Of a stretch of DNA of 36,930 nt, positions 24,610-34,500 are shown one piece after another; the first letter of the stretch is position 1; each line of letters starts with the position of its first letter. Both the position numbers and the translations under genes were made by a program. Origin of the DNA: JAHISC01 sp964645815 (GTDB taxonomy: Bacteria > Patescibacteriota > Patescibacteriia > UBA9934); contig CAZYCR010000003.1 in NCBI GenBank assembly GCA_964645815.1, forward strand, positions 1-36,930. The letters run 5' to 3'. The notes beneath the pieces are model-generated. The model did not search any database. It was not told where the DNA came from and saw nothing but the letters and a program-made list of their open reading frames with translations.

Positions 24610-25170
24610 ATGAAAAAGGAGGTGCAAATTGAAAATAGTACGCTCCAATACTCGATAAAAAAGAGTAAGAGGGCGAAGCGAATGAGAATCGCAGTTTATT
24701 GCGATTGTTCGATTGTTGTTACATCTCCTCAATCGATTTCAGAAACCCAAATTCAAAAATTTATTCGACTGAAATCGGATTGGATTGCAAAGAAGATTGC
24801 ATTCTTCTCCTCTTTGCAGATACACCCTGATATCGCTATTCAGTCAGAACAACATTACTTACAACATAAAGAGAAGGCGTTGAAGACAATCTCTCAGAGA
24901 GTTCAGAAGCTGAGTGAAAAGTATCAATTTGAACCTAATCAAATTCGAGTAAAAATGTTAAAAACTAAATGGGGTAGCTGTTCTGGGAAGAAGAATCTCA
25001 ATTTCAATTACAAGTTGATTTTTCTTAATCAAGATTTGCAAGATTACGTTATCATCCATGAACTATGTCATTTAAAAGAGTTGAATCATACAAAGAAATT
25101 TTGGGCACACGTTGCTTCATTTATACCTGAATATAAGAAGATAAAAAATAGACTACAAATTTTTAACTAA
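24610..25170 (+). CDS. YgjP/DUF45-family zinc metallopeptidase
   Basis: A 186-residue SprT/YgjP-like putative metallopeptidase. The zinc-binding helix is HELCH (H150, E151, H154) with a third likely ligand at H160 in ELNH. The family WGSCS motif precedes it, and an N-terminal beta-rich region (SKRAKRMRIAVYCD) is typical. This gene class is recurrently found beside type I RM operons. Biochemical roles there are not established; proteolysis of HsdR or of protein-DNA crosslinks are possible roles. Its start is three bases after hsdR. Codons are AT-rich like the membrane and HEPN genes. The next gene begins one base after its stop (TAA-T-ATG). Confidence 0.88.
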   Translation: MKKEVQIENSTLQYSIKKSKRAKRMRIAVYCDCSIVVTSPQSISETQIQKFIRLKSDWIAKKIAFFSSLQIHPDIAIQSEQHYLQHKEKALKTISQRVQKLSEKYQFEPNQIRVKMLKTKWGSCSGKKNLNFNYKLIFLNQDLQDYVIIHELCHLKELNHTKKFWAHVASFIPEYKKIKNRLQIFN

Positions 25171-25171
25171 T

Positions 25172-25918
25172 ATGCCTTTTTATAATCCACACCGAGGAGC
25201 ATCCTTCAACTACGGCGGGAAGCAATGGAAACTTAGCCGGGGGAAGATTGATCTCTTTCTCCGCTGCCCGCGGTGTTTTTATTTGGACAACAAACTCGGC
25301 ACCAAACGACCTACGTGCCCACCGTATAATATTAATACCGCCGTAGACTCGCTCCTCAAACAAGAATTTGATGGCTATCGGGCCCGGGGGATGAAACACC
25401 CTTTGCAGAAAAAATATAAAATCGACGCCATCCCGGCTAAGCATGAGCAAATCGATGATTGGCGCGAGAATTTTAAGGGTGTTCAGTATTTACACCAGCC
25501 AACCGGATTATTGGTTACCGGCGCTATTGATGATTTGTGGCAGAGTAAAAAAGGTGAGTATATTGTGGTCGATTATAAGGCCACGGCCAAGTCTGATCCT
25601 GTAACTGAGCTGAATGATGATTGGCACGAAGGTTACAAACGTCAAATGGAAATTTATCAATGGTTATTGCGTCAAAATGGTCTTAAGGTTTCCAACACCG
25701 GTTATTTTGTTTATTGCACCGGTCGGCCGGACGAAAAAGCTTTTGACGGTAAAGTGGAATTTGACGTGCATTTGATTGCTTACACCGGTGACGACTCATG
25801 GGTCGAAAAGACTCTAGCTCAGATTAAAAAGACCCTGAGTAGCAAAAAAATACCTAAAGCTGCCGCAGATTGTGAGTATTGTCAGTATCGAGCCGCAGCC
25901 GCTCGGCACGAAAAATAA
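25172..25918 (+). CDS. Cas4/RecB-like PD-(D/E)XK nuclease with possible Fe-S cluster
   Basis: A 248-residue PD-(D/E)XK superfamily protein. LSRGKIDLFLRCPRCF opens the fold, GAIDDLW carries the first acidic residue (D120), VVDYKA gives D134-x-K136, and QMEIY (Q158-Y162) matches the RecB/Cas4 QxxxY motif. Four Cys, C32/C35 near the N-terminus and C234/C237 (CEYC) near the C-terminus, are placed like those of Cas4/AddB Fe-S nucleases, although in a 2+2 pattern. No CRISPR array or other cas gene is in the window. It starts one base after the DUF45 gene, yet it may belong with yqeY as a chromosomal gene. Role in DNA repair or defence is not settled. Confidence 0.85.
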   Translation: MPFYNPHRGASFNYGGKQWKLSRGKIDLFLRCPRCFYLDNKLGTKRPTCPPYNINTAVDSLLKQEFDGYRARGMKHPLQKKYKIDAIPAKHEQIDDWRENFKGVQYLHQPTGLLVTGAIDDLWQSKKGEYIVVDYKATAKSDPVTELNDDWHEGYKRQMEIYQWLLRQNGLKVSNTGYFVYCTGRPDEKAFDGKVEFDVHLIAYTGDDSWVEKTLAQIKKTLSSKKIPKAAADCEYCQYRAAAARHEK

Positions 25919-25931
25919 AGTGTGCTATTCT
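25903..25931 (+). promoter_or_regulatory. yqeY promoter, leaderless type
   Basis: TCGGCA (25903-25908), 17-bp spacer and TATTCT (25926-25931) preceded by TGC. The ATG at 25941 is 9 nt beyond the -10. The -35 lies in the end of the nuclease gene. Confidence 0.5.
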
Positions 25932-25940
25932 AAAAACCAT

Positions 25941-26408
25941 ATGAATCTCTATCAAAAAATTCAAAACGACATTAAGGAGGCGATGAAGGGTAAAGACATG
26001 AAGACTCTTGGAGTCTTGCGTGTTCTTTTTGCTTCCATGAAAAATAAAGCCATTGATCTCAAACGTGAGCTTGAGGATCAAGAAGTTTTAGCTGCTGTCC
26101 GAGGAGACATCAAAAAATTGCAGGACGCTCTCACGGATTTTGAAAGAGGGGCGCGGCAAGATTTGATCGACAAAACCAATGAGGAGATTGCCATTTTAAA
26201 AACATATCTCCCACCAGAAATGGATGAGAGTGAGTTGCGCGCGATTGTTCACAAAAAAATTACTGAGCTCGATGCCAATGATATGAAAATGATGGGGCAG
26301 GTAATGGGAGCTGTGATGGCGGATGTTAAGGATAAGGTGGATGGAAGTAAAGTGAAGAAGATGGTTGAGGAGTTGTTGGGGAATAAAAAAGACGAAGAAA
26401 AAGGTTAA
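25941..26408 (+). CDS. yqeY: GatB/YqeY domain protein
   Basis: A 155-residue helical protein of the YqeY family, related to the tRNA-binding tail domain of the GatB amidotransferase subunit. It begins MNLYQKIQNDIKEAMKGKD and has the family landmarks LGVLRVLFASMKNKAID, RGARQDLIDKTNEEIAILKTYLP, and DMKMMGQVMGAVM. The C-terminus is Lys/Glu-rich. Its exact function is unknown in bacteria; a role in tRNA-linked processes is inferred from the GatB relationship. A longer in-frame reading to 25872 overlaps the nuclease and the promoter, so ATG 25941 is chosen. No clear terminator follows; the next 450 bp are a hairpin-rich gap. Confidence 0.92.
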   Translation: MNLYQKIQNDIKEAMKGKDMKTLGVLRVLFASMKNKAIDLKRELEDQEVLAAVRGDIKKLQDALTDFERGARQDLIDKTNEEIAILKTYLPPEMDESELRAIVHKKITELDANDMKMMGQVMGAVMADVKDKVDGSKVKKMVEELLGNKKDEEKG

Positions 26409-26478
26409 TAAAAACAGACAATGCATTTCGGCACCGGATGCCTGGAGGCACTTCGTCTTTTAGATTCTCGTATCTGCA

Positions 26479-26501
26479 ATCCTGAGCCTGACGAAGGATC
26501 T
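26479..26501 (+). repeat. REP-like palindrome, copy 2
   Basis: Same ends as copy 1 (ATCCTGA and GAAGGATCT) with a different centre. The flank TGCAATCCTGA is shared with the S21 terminator copy. Confidence 0.6.
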
Positions 26502-26557
26502 TCATGATTTACTTCTGGAGGCACTTCGTCCTCCCTCACGGTTGCAATATGAACAAA

Positions 26558-26580
26558 AGATCCTTCACTTCGTTCAGGAT
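26558..26580 (-). repeat. REP-like palindrome, copy 3 (exact inverted copy of copy 1)
   Basis: All 23 bases are the reverse complement of 16086-16108, about 10.5 kb away. Exact identity over this length in two intergenic sites indicates a dispersed element. Confidence 0.75.
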
Positions 26581-26604
26581 GGTACGTACTCTGTCGTGTT
26601 TACC

Positions 26605-26628
26605 ATCCCGAGCGAAGCCGAGGGATCT
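26605..26628 (+). repeat. REP-like palindrome variant, copy 4
   Basis: ATCCCGAGCGAAGCCGAGGG is a diverged relative with CCCGAG/CCGAGGG pairing and the same GGATCT end. Confidence 0.5.
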
Positions 26629-26827
26629 TTTGAATTGATTCACGTCTGGGGTCTTCCAGCCCCAGGCCTCCAGACCCTGGGTTCAGTGATTCCTTGTAGA
26701 AATATCACTTCACCCGTCTCGGCGGTTCGAAGACAAACTATTGTCTTCTCACTTCGCCTCGACTCCTCGCTGAGTACGAGGAAAATATCATTCCACAGCC
26801 GGACTGCAGAAAACTCCCAAACTCCTG

Positions 26828-26833
26828 TATAAT
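26828..26833 (+). promoter_or_regulatory. -10 box of surface-protein operon
   Basis: A perfect TATAAT with a G immediately before it. The hexamer 17 bp upstream (TGCAGA) is a weak -35. The predicted leader to GTG 26861 is about 20 nt. Confidence 0.5.
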
Positions 26834-26860
26834 AAGGATACAAAATTCACTGCTTGTCGT

Positions 26861-28588
26861 GTGAGAAATATTGAGCGAACCTGGCTTAAAAAGTTTTTAC
26901 GTGGAGCCGTTTTTAGTGCGGTAATTTTTGCGTTGTGGCAAACGCCAACGTTTTTTGTAGAAGCTCAAACCGCTCTTGAGCGAACCGGTGCAGCGGCTAG
27001 TTTTCAAGAAGTTGAATTGGCAACAGTTATCGGTCGAATCATTGCTGTCTTCTTGGGAGTCTTGGGCGTTGTCTTTTTGGGCCTAGTCATCTATGCCGGC
27101 GTTTTGTTCATGACTGCTGCCGGTCGCGATGATCGAGTAGAAAAAGCTAAGAAAGTATTAACCAGCGCGGTCATCGGACTTATTATCACCATGAGCGCTT
27201 ATTCCATTACAGCTTTTGTAGTGCAAAGAATCACTGGCCAAGGTCTTTTTGGCACTAGCGGCGGCGGTGGCACTAGCGGCGGAGTTTCGATTGAACCTTT
27301 CTCCGGCTCTTTGGGCCGAGGAATCCGTGACCACTATCCGGCTCGCAACGCCACTAACGTTGCCCGCAACACCAAAATTTTCGTGACCTTCTCGGAGCAA
27401 ATGAATATTGAATCATTTATCGACGGTTATGACGTTTCTGGTTCACCGCTCGATCTTTCGGACGACACACCAGCTTCTGGTCTCAACGACCGTTTGATCA
27501 AAATTTACCCAACCGCTCAAGGCGAATCGGCCGCTTTAACTGCAACTGATGTCAGCGTGACTTTCACCGATGACTTGAGAACTTTTGTTTTCACTCCACC
27601 AATCCTGGGATCGGCTACGACCAATGTTCAGTACACTGTTGCACTAGATGATCGTCTGGAAAGCGCAACCGGTAATTCTATACTCAATGACGGTGGCTAT
27701 ATTTGGTCTTTCACTGTGGGAACTGTTTTGGATACTGAACCGCCAACTGTCACTCGAGTTACACCGCTCGCTGGCGGTACTTATGATCGTAACATCACAG
27801 TGCAGTTAACTTTTTCCGAAGCGCTTGATCCAACTTCGGCCAGCGGTCGATACAATCCGGCCAATGGCGAAAATTTTGAAAGTATTACTGTAGCCGGAAC
27901 TAGCAGCGGCGCAGTTTCGGGTGAATATTTAATTAGCAATGAATACAAAACAATTACTTTCCAGCCATCGGCAGCCTGCGGCATAAATTCTTGCGGCAAT
28001 ACTTTGTATTGTTTGAGCTCGGCCGACAGTATGACAGTCACTGCTTTTGCTGCCACCAATGATTTGTTCCCGTACAACGGAATTGTTGACGTTAATGGTA
28101 ATGCTTTGGACGGCGACGCCGACGGTCAGGCTGGCGGAAATTATAGTTGGGGCTTTACCACCACTGGCGACGTTCGTTTGAGCGGACCGGAAATTACTTT
28201 GATTACACCTGACATTGAGTCAAGCAACATCAATCTCGATCAGGATGTGATGATTACTTTTGATTCAGAATTAATGAGCTCCACTGTTAGCACGGAAAAT
28301 TTTGTACTGACCTCAAAACCGGAGCATGAGATGTGGTTCCGCACCAGCCAAGAATCAACGGCCGACAGTACTACAGTCACAGTCAAACATGGCGTTTTCT
28401 TGGAATCAACGGCCGACCAGACTTATTTGTACGGCATGAGCGTTGGGGAAGGTGTGCAAGATATTTATCAAAACTGTTTCCGACCGGCCAAAGGTCCGGG
28501 TAAAAATGGAGGTAGTTGTGGTACCAGTGCCAGTGCACCGTTTTGTTGCAATGGCGTGCCGCAATCAACCGAGTGCCAACTTTTTTAA
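26861..28588 (+). CDS. Pilin-like/Ig-like secreted surface protein, short paralogue
   Basis: A 575-residue envelope protein starting at GTG. A signal peptide (about 1-36, cleavable at VEA-Q) is followed by a two-TM module with ATVIGRIIAVFLGVLGVVFLG and AKKVLTSAVIGLIITMSAYSITAFVV, resembling the VirB2/TrbC-like T4SS-pilin domain common in Patescibacteria. A Gly/Ser linker leads into two SbsA/Big_5-type Ig-like domains (PARNATNVARNTKIFVTFSEQ at ~165; PPTVTRVTPLAGGTYDRNITV at ~295) and a third such unit from about 440. It ends in a Cys-rich segment (GGSCG, FCCNG, TECQLF). The N-terminal module is a clear paralogue of the next gene, four bases downstream. The Cys-rich end may be a truncated version of a longer architecture. 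Confidence 0.85.
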   Translation: MRNIERTWLKKFLRGAVFSAVIFALWQTPTFFVEAQTALERTGAAASFQEVELATVIGRIIAVFLGVLGVVFLGLVIYAGVLFMTAAGRDDRVEKAKKVLTSAVIGLIITMSAYSITAFVVQRITGQGLFGTSGGGGTSGGVSIEPFSGSLGRGIRDHYPARNATNVARNTKIFVTFSEQMNIESFIDGYDVSGSPLDLSDDTPASGLNDRLIKIYPTAQGESAALTATDVSVTFTDDLRTFVFTPPILGSATTNVQYTVALDDRLESATGNSILNDGGYIWSFTVGTVLDTEPPTVTRVTPLAGGTYDRNITVQLTFSEALDPTSASGRYNPANGENFESITVAGTSSGAVSGEYLISNEYKTITFQPSAACGINSCGNTLYCLSSADSMTVTAFAATNDLFPYNGIVDVNGNALDGDADGQAGGNYSWGFTTTGDVRLSGPEITLITPDIESSNINLDQDVMITFDSELMSSTVSTENFVLTSKPEHEMWFRTSQESTADSTTVTVKHGVFLESTADQTYLYGMSVGEGVQDIYQNCFRPAKGPGKNGGSCGTSASAPFCCNGVPQSTECQLF

Positions 28589-28591
28589 AAC

Positions 28592-31500
28592 ATGACTAAG
28601 AAAATTCTCACAATTTCCTTGCTTTTCTTGGCCACACTGACCGTGGGTCTCATTTTGATGCATACCCCAACCTTAGCTCAAGTCGATACCGGGTTGGAGA
28701 CTGTGGGCACTGAAGCTGGTTTGGCTGGTGACAGTCTGGGATTGATTATTGGACGGATTATTCAAGTGATTCTGGGTATTTTAGGTGTTGTTCTTTTGGG
28801 CTTCATGATTTACGGCGGCTATCTCTGGATGACCGCAGCCGGCAGTGACGAAAAAGTGGCTCGGGCCAAAAAAGTTTTAGTTAATGCCACCATTGGTTTG
28901 ATTATCGCTTTAGCTTCCTTTGCTATCACCACTTATGTTATTTCTGCAGTCGGCGGTAATGCCGGCGGCGGAGGTGGCACAGGAGGCGGCGGAGGAGGAG
29001 GTAGTGGTATTGGCTTGGGTCATGGCTCAGTGGCGCTTTTTACGGTCACAGGTTTTCAGCCGGACGGTGAAGTACCAATCAGAAACATTGCTTTACAAAT
29101 AACTTTTAGTAAAACTGTCGATGAGACTACGATAGATGGCGCAGTTCATGTCAGGCGAGCCGACAGTGGGGAAGAGGTCGCTGGAAGTTTGGAGGTTAAT
29201 TATAATCGGGTCACTTTCCGACCAAGTACAGCTTGTCCGGCACCGGACGAGGATCGTTTCTGCTTTGATGAAAACACTACTTATAACGTTTTGGTTGACT
29301 CTTCGATCGAAAGTCAGACAGGTTTGCAACTTAATTGCGCTTCCGGCTGTAGTTCCAGCTTTACCAGTGGCAGCATTGTTGATACGGATAATCCTTCTGT
29401 CGAATTAACTTACCCGCAAAGTGGTGCCAGGATCGCAGCCGGCGCAGTAAGTTTGGTTGAAGCTATGGCCGAGGATGACGCCGGGCTTTCCGGTGTTGAT
29501 TTTCTGAGTGAAGAACAAATCTTTGATTCAGTTTTGGTAACTTCGGAAGAAACCGGATCTCCACTTTCGGCGATAGTCGAAAGTTATTGGGAAACCTCAG
29601 GATTGCCGGAAGACAATTATTATACTTTGCGAGTGACAGCCTTCGACTTGGCCGGTAATACTGATGAAGATTCTTTGCGTGTTAAGATCAACCCAAGTAG
29701 TTGCTCTAATGGTAGGCTTGATGCTGACTTGGGAGAGACCGGCCTTGATTGTGGCGGAAGTTGCGGCGAATGTGACGGTGCTACTTGTGAAATAAATGAC
29801 GCATGCTCAAGCGGACTTTGCTTAACTGGAACTTGTACCACTCTGCCAACCATTTTATCGGTTACTCCGTCTAATGGCGCACCGGGCACCTATGTAACAA
29901 TTTCTGGTACAGATTTTGGCAGCAGTGGTGGCTATGTTGAGTTTACTGCTATCGGCGGCGGAACAGTGGCTGCAACTATTCCATCTTGCAGCAATGGTTG
30001 GAGTGCCGCTGAGGTCGTGGTGGAAGTGCCAAATGAAGCGATTGATGGTCCAATTTCCCTAACTACCAGAAACAATTTATTTGACAGTACTGATAATGAA
30101 TTTGGACCGATCATAAATAATTTTGATGTTAATACCACTTTGCGACCATCAATTTGTCGTTTGTCGCCAACTGCCGGAGTTGCCGGGTCAACACTTAATC
30201 TTTTTGGTAAAAACTTTGGCGGTAGCCAAGGAACTTCGGATATTAGATTTAATAATGATTTGGCAGCAACTTATCCAGCCTGGAGTGATGGTTCAGCGAG
30301 CGCTGTTGTGCCAAATCTAGCAGCAACAAATTACGGCGTGGCCGTGAACGTCGGCGGCGTGCTTTCCAATAGTTTGAATTTTAATCTGGGATCAACTGGT
30401 GAGGGCGGTACAGGTGGCACTGGCGGTACTGGTACCAGCGATCAGCCAATTATTAGTTATTTAAGTCCTGGTGACGGCGGTGTTGGTCAATATGTGACAA
30501 TTGTTGGTTCAGGTTTTGGCGATTTGGTCGGTTCGGTCTTCTTTGAAAATCAGTTGACCGGCGAACTGGCTCAGGGCGCCATTGATTTTCCGGCACTTTG
30601 TTTGGATGATTTTTGGAATAATCAAGAAATTACCGTAATTGTCCCAGTAAATTACACAAATGGTTCAGCTGTTGATTTGGGGGCATATGAAGTTTATGTG
30701 GCTCGCCAAGATGGGGCAGTTTCTCCAAGAGCCAATTTCACTGTAACCAGTGCCGAGCCTTTACCAGGCCTTTGTCGAATTGTTCCAAATCGGGCAGAGA
30801 CTGGAACCTCGGTCACTTTGATTGGTGATGGTTTTGGAAACAATCCAGGATCGATAACTTTTTATAATGAAGCCGGGGCTTTGAATATTGCTTCTTGGCG
30901 AGATGGAGAAGTGGAAGTCAGCGTGCCGGCAGCGGCCAGCTCTGGTCCGGTTCATCTCACTTCTGCAGCCGGTGGAAGATCTAATGAGGTTAATTTTGAG
31001 GTAGGCGCCGCAATAGTTCCTGGTGAAGAAGTAACTGTTGGTGCGGCAGCTTATGCCTGGAGTTTTTCAACCGGTATTTTGCCACGTACACCAGAACTGG
31101 CGATCGCCTGTACTGACACCTTGATCAGCGGTGTACCAAATAGCCTGTTCACTGATGCAGTTTGCGTTAATGCTAATGTTTATGGCGAGTTTAGTGTGCT
31201 CATGCAGAGCGCGGCCTTGGCTTATGGAGAAGCTGTTGTGGTTGAGGAATGTTTAAATGATCGTTGTTCCAATACAACGCCTGTTCCGGGTTCGGCACAA
31301 ATCAGCAGCAGTACCGGAGCGACAACTTTCCGCTGGCAGCCAAGCTCCAGTTACAACGGAGGTCTTTTCAAGACTTCAACAAAATATCAAGTTCGGATTA
31401 CCACTGACGCTACTTCTGTCGCCGGAGTGCCTCTAGCTCAAGAAGTAGTTTGGGATTTCACCACCAGTGAAAGCAGTGACAATTGTACAGTTGAAAAAGT

Positions 31501-34500
31501 ACGTGTTAGCCCAATTAAGGAAACTTTAAATATTCAAGGTGAGACTACTGAATTTGCCGCAGTTGCCAGCACCAATGATTGTCAGGTGCTCGATGCTGAT
31601 GCTTACGCTTGGGATTGGAGTATTGACCCATCGGTTGCATCCATCAACGACGGCACTTGCGAAAATACATCATCGGACGCTTGTGCAACGGCAGCGGCTT
31701 TAGCCGAAGGAGAGACGCCGGTTAGAGCAACCGAGCGTTCTAGTCAAATTTTTGGCGAAGGACTGCTAATTATCGATTATACTGATCCTTATATTATCAA
31801 CCAGGCACCTAATTGTGGTGAAGCCTGCGTTAATGCTGAAGTTGAAGCCAACTTTAATGTACCAATGGATATTGCCTCGGTTGAACGTGCGGGAGCGGCA
31901 ACACTTTATCGTTGTCAAAACGAACTTTGTCTTTCTTTCCCGGAAATGGTTTCCAATTCGGCCCAGTGTGTTTATGGGGAAGGCAGTGTTTGTTTGGGTC
32001 TTAAATTCAGCAACTTACCGACTCTCAAGACTGGAAATTATTATCGAGTCGTGATTTCTGGTGACGTTAAATCAGTTTCCGGTGTGCCACTCACCAGAAC
32101 CAATTATGGCGATGATTATTCTTGGACTTTTAGAGTTCGCGATTCTGCTGAAGCTTGTTCAATTTCACGGATTGATCTCTTACCAAGCGACGTTACTTTG
32201 AAAAATATTGGTGATCGGCAGATCTTTGCGGTGGCTGCCTACGGCGAAGCTGATTCATGCTCAGTCGCCGGTCAAAAATTGAGCAGCAGTAATTACAACT
32301 GGAACTGGGAAGACCCAATTATCGATCGCGCTGGCGTGGCTGAGTGGCTTAAAGTTAATGGCGTCTTGCTTGATTCTTCGATCAGTTCCGGAGTTTCCGG
32401 CTGTACCAGTTCCTGTTTGCCAACCGGCAGTCAACCTTATGGTGGAGTTTGTGGTAATGGAGTTTTGGATGTTGGCGAAGATTGTGACGACAGCAATATT
32501 ACTGACGGCGACGGTTGTTCATCAATTTGTTTGGCCGAAGGCCATTTGCCAGGTTCAATTTGTGGCGACGGCGTGATTGCTAATATCTCCGGTGCCGGAG
32601 AAGAGTGCGACGACGGTAATACAGACGACGGTGATGGTTGTTCGGCTCAGTGTACCAGAGAAGGCAGTGCTTCAGTTGGAGCAACTTGTGGCAATAACGA
32701 TGTGGCTAGAAATGAATTTGGCGCCGGTGAGGATTGCGACGACGGTAATCGCAGTTCAGGCGATGGTTGTTCCTCGGTTTGTCTTAATGAGGGTACACCA
32801 AAGATCGTCAGCATCTTGGCGACTTGTGGCAATAATGTTATTGAACCTCCGTTTGAAAGCTGTGACGACGGTAACTTAGCCAACAACGATGGTTGTTCCT
32901 CTGTTTGCGTTCGTGAAGGTTTAATCGCCGGAGCAACCTGCGGTAACGGTACAGTCGAGAGAAACAGCTTTACCAGTGCTGGTGAAGATTGTGATGGTGG
33001 TGAAGGTTGCGGCCGCGATTGTCGCTGGTTGGGATCCTCGTTTAATTATTCAGAACCATCGGTTTGTGCCGACGGTATTGCCGGAATCGGTGAGTACGAT
33101 CAATGTGAAATTGGAGCTGCCGGAGACGGTCGGCCAGACGGCAGCCAAGTGGCCATTATCAGTGAAGGAGCAGGAGAGTTTGTTGATCCAGATCTTTCCA
33201 AAGCCGAGGCTACTATTAGAGTCTCAACTCCATCCTCATCCTTGAGCGGCCGAGCAACTTTGGCTTTGTCTTGCGTTGCTGAAACTGATGCAGACTGTGA
33301 AGACGGCTATGGTCCGGCTGATAACCGCTGTTGCCTAGCTCGACCAAATCCTGATCTATTCCCGGCTGGAAACGATGTTTGTCGCAATGCCGCTATTTAT
33401 GCCATTTTTGATCAGAGAATGGATCTAAATTCATTCAATGGTAATGCCTATGTTCGACTTGTTGGCGGAAGTTGCCCAAGTTCACATGAAGTTGCTTTAG
33501 GGGACAACGCTTCTTGGTTGGCCAGATTGTGGCAAAAGATTTCAAACTTTGTGGCACCAGAACTTTTAGCTCAATCTGCTGGAGATTGTTTATTGCCACT
33601 CTCAGGATTTTCTCAATTTGAACGTCCAGACGGTACTTTCCAAGTTATCTTTAATTACAGTGTTGCCTTGGAGACCAACAGTGAATATGAAATCGTGCTC
33701 GAGGGCGACCAATTAGGCGATATCGCTGATAATGGTCGGGCTTTGGCAGACGGTATTTTGTCGGCTTCTGGCGTGGCCATGGAAGGCTCGCGAGTTCATC
33801 ATTTTATTACTTCTGATCGTTTGTGTGACTTGTCTAGAGTTGAAGTTTTGGATTCGTTCTCAGAACATCCGGGAGTCTTTAGAACTGCCAATGAACCGCA
33901 TGATTTATTTGCTACAGCTCTTACTAATCACAACGGCAGTTACGAAGAATTACAACCAATTCCTGGCGTATACGAATGGGAGTGGGCTGATTGGCAAGAA
34001 GATACCAATGGACGTTTTGTTACTTTGAGTAATCAAAATAATAATACTGTTACAGCGAGTTCCACCGAAGATTCTGGTCGTTCTCATGTCACGGCTACAG
34101 CTCGTTTAACTACTGACACAATCAATAATTCAATTGACCCAACTTCAGGTTTTGGTCAATCAGTCTCTGGAGACATCAGCTTTACAGCCGTGATTTGTAA
34201 TAATCCATGGCCAGCTTATGGTACTGATTTTCCTTACGAAAATAATGATTTCAATTTCTCTCTATATTATTGTCGCGACAGCGGCGGCCGGGAAACAGAT
34301 GATGACTTGCCGGCTCTTGCTGCACCTGTTGAGTCACCGGCTTCAGGTTCGGGCATTGTTTTGGGCGAATATTTCTTCCGCGTGTTACCAAACTTACCTG
34401 ATCTTGTTCCAACTAACCGTTCCAATGATGCCATTGGTTTGCGTATAGCGGAAAATCCAAATTACTTAAGCCCAACTGATTGGTATTTTGAGAACGGCTT

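Larger units (their letters stand above)
26409..26860. other. Hairpin-dense intergenic region with REP-like elements
   Basis: About 450 bp with no credible gene. It contains three REP-like palindromes (26479-26501, 26558-26580, 26605-26628) and a 16-bp direct repeat CTGGAGGCACTTCGTC (26442-26457 and 26515-26530). Further hairpins are CTGGGG/CCCCAG (26646-26665), a perfect GAAGACAA/TTGTCTTC stem with a 4-nt loop (26729-26748), and TCCTCG/CGAGGA (26765-26782). A 96-residue open frame at 26542-26832 consists of these repeats and is probably spurious. A TATAAT near 26828 ends the region. Confidence 0.7.

Noticed and set aside
26542..26832. Open frame of 96 residues in the intergenic gap
   Set aside because: It runs through REP-like repeats and hairpins, has no Shine-Dalgarno or matching leaderless -10, and its composition is not protein-like.
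28581..28590. T6-A4 tract at the end of the first surface gene as a programmed frameshift joining it to the next
   Set aside because: The downstream gene has its own ATG and complete signal peptide, so separate genes are simpler.
32448..33010. Cys-rich tandem units considered as a DNA tandem repeat or CRISPR-like array
   Set aside because: The similarity is at protein level (DUF4215 units in one continuous frame); unit lengths and bases vary, with no conserved nucleotide repeat.
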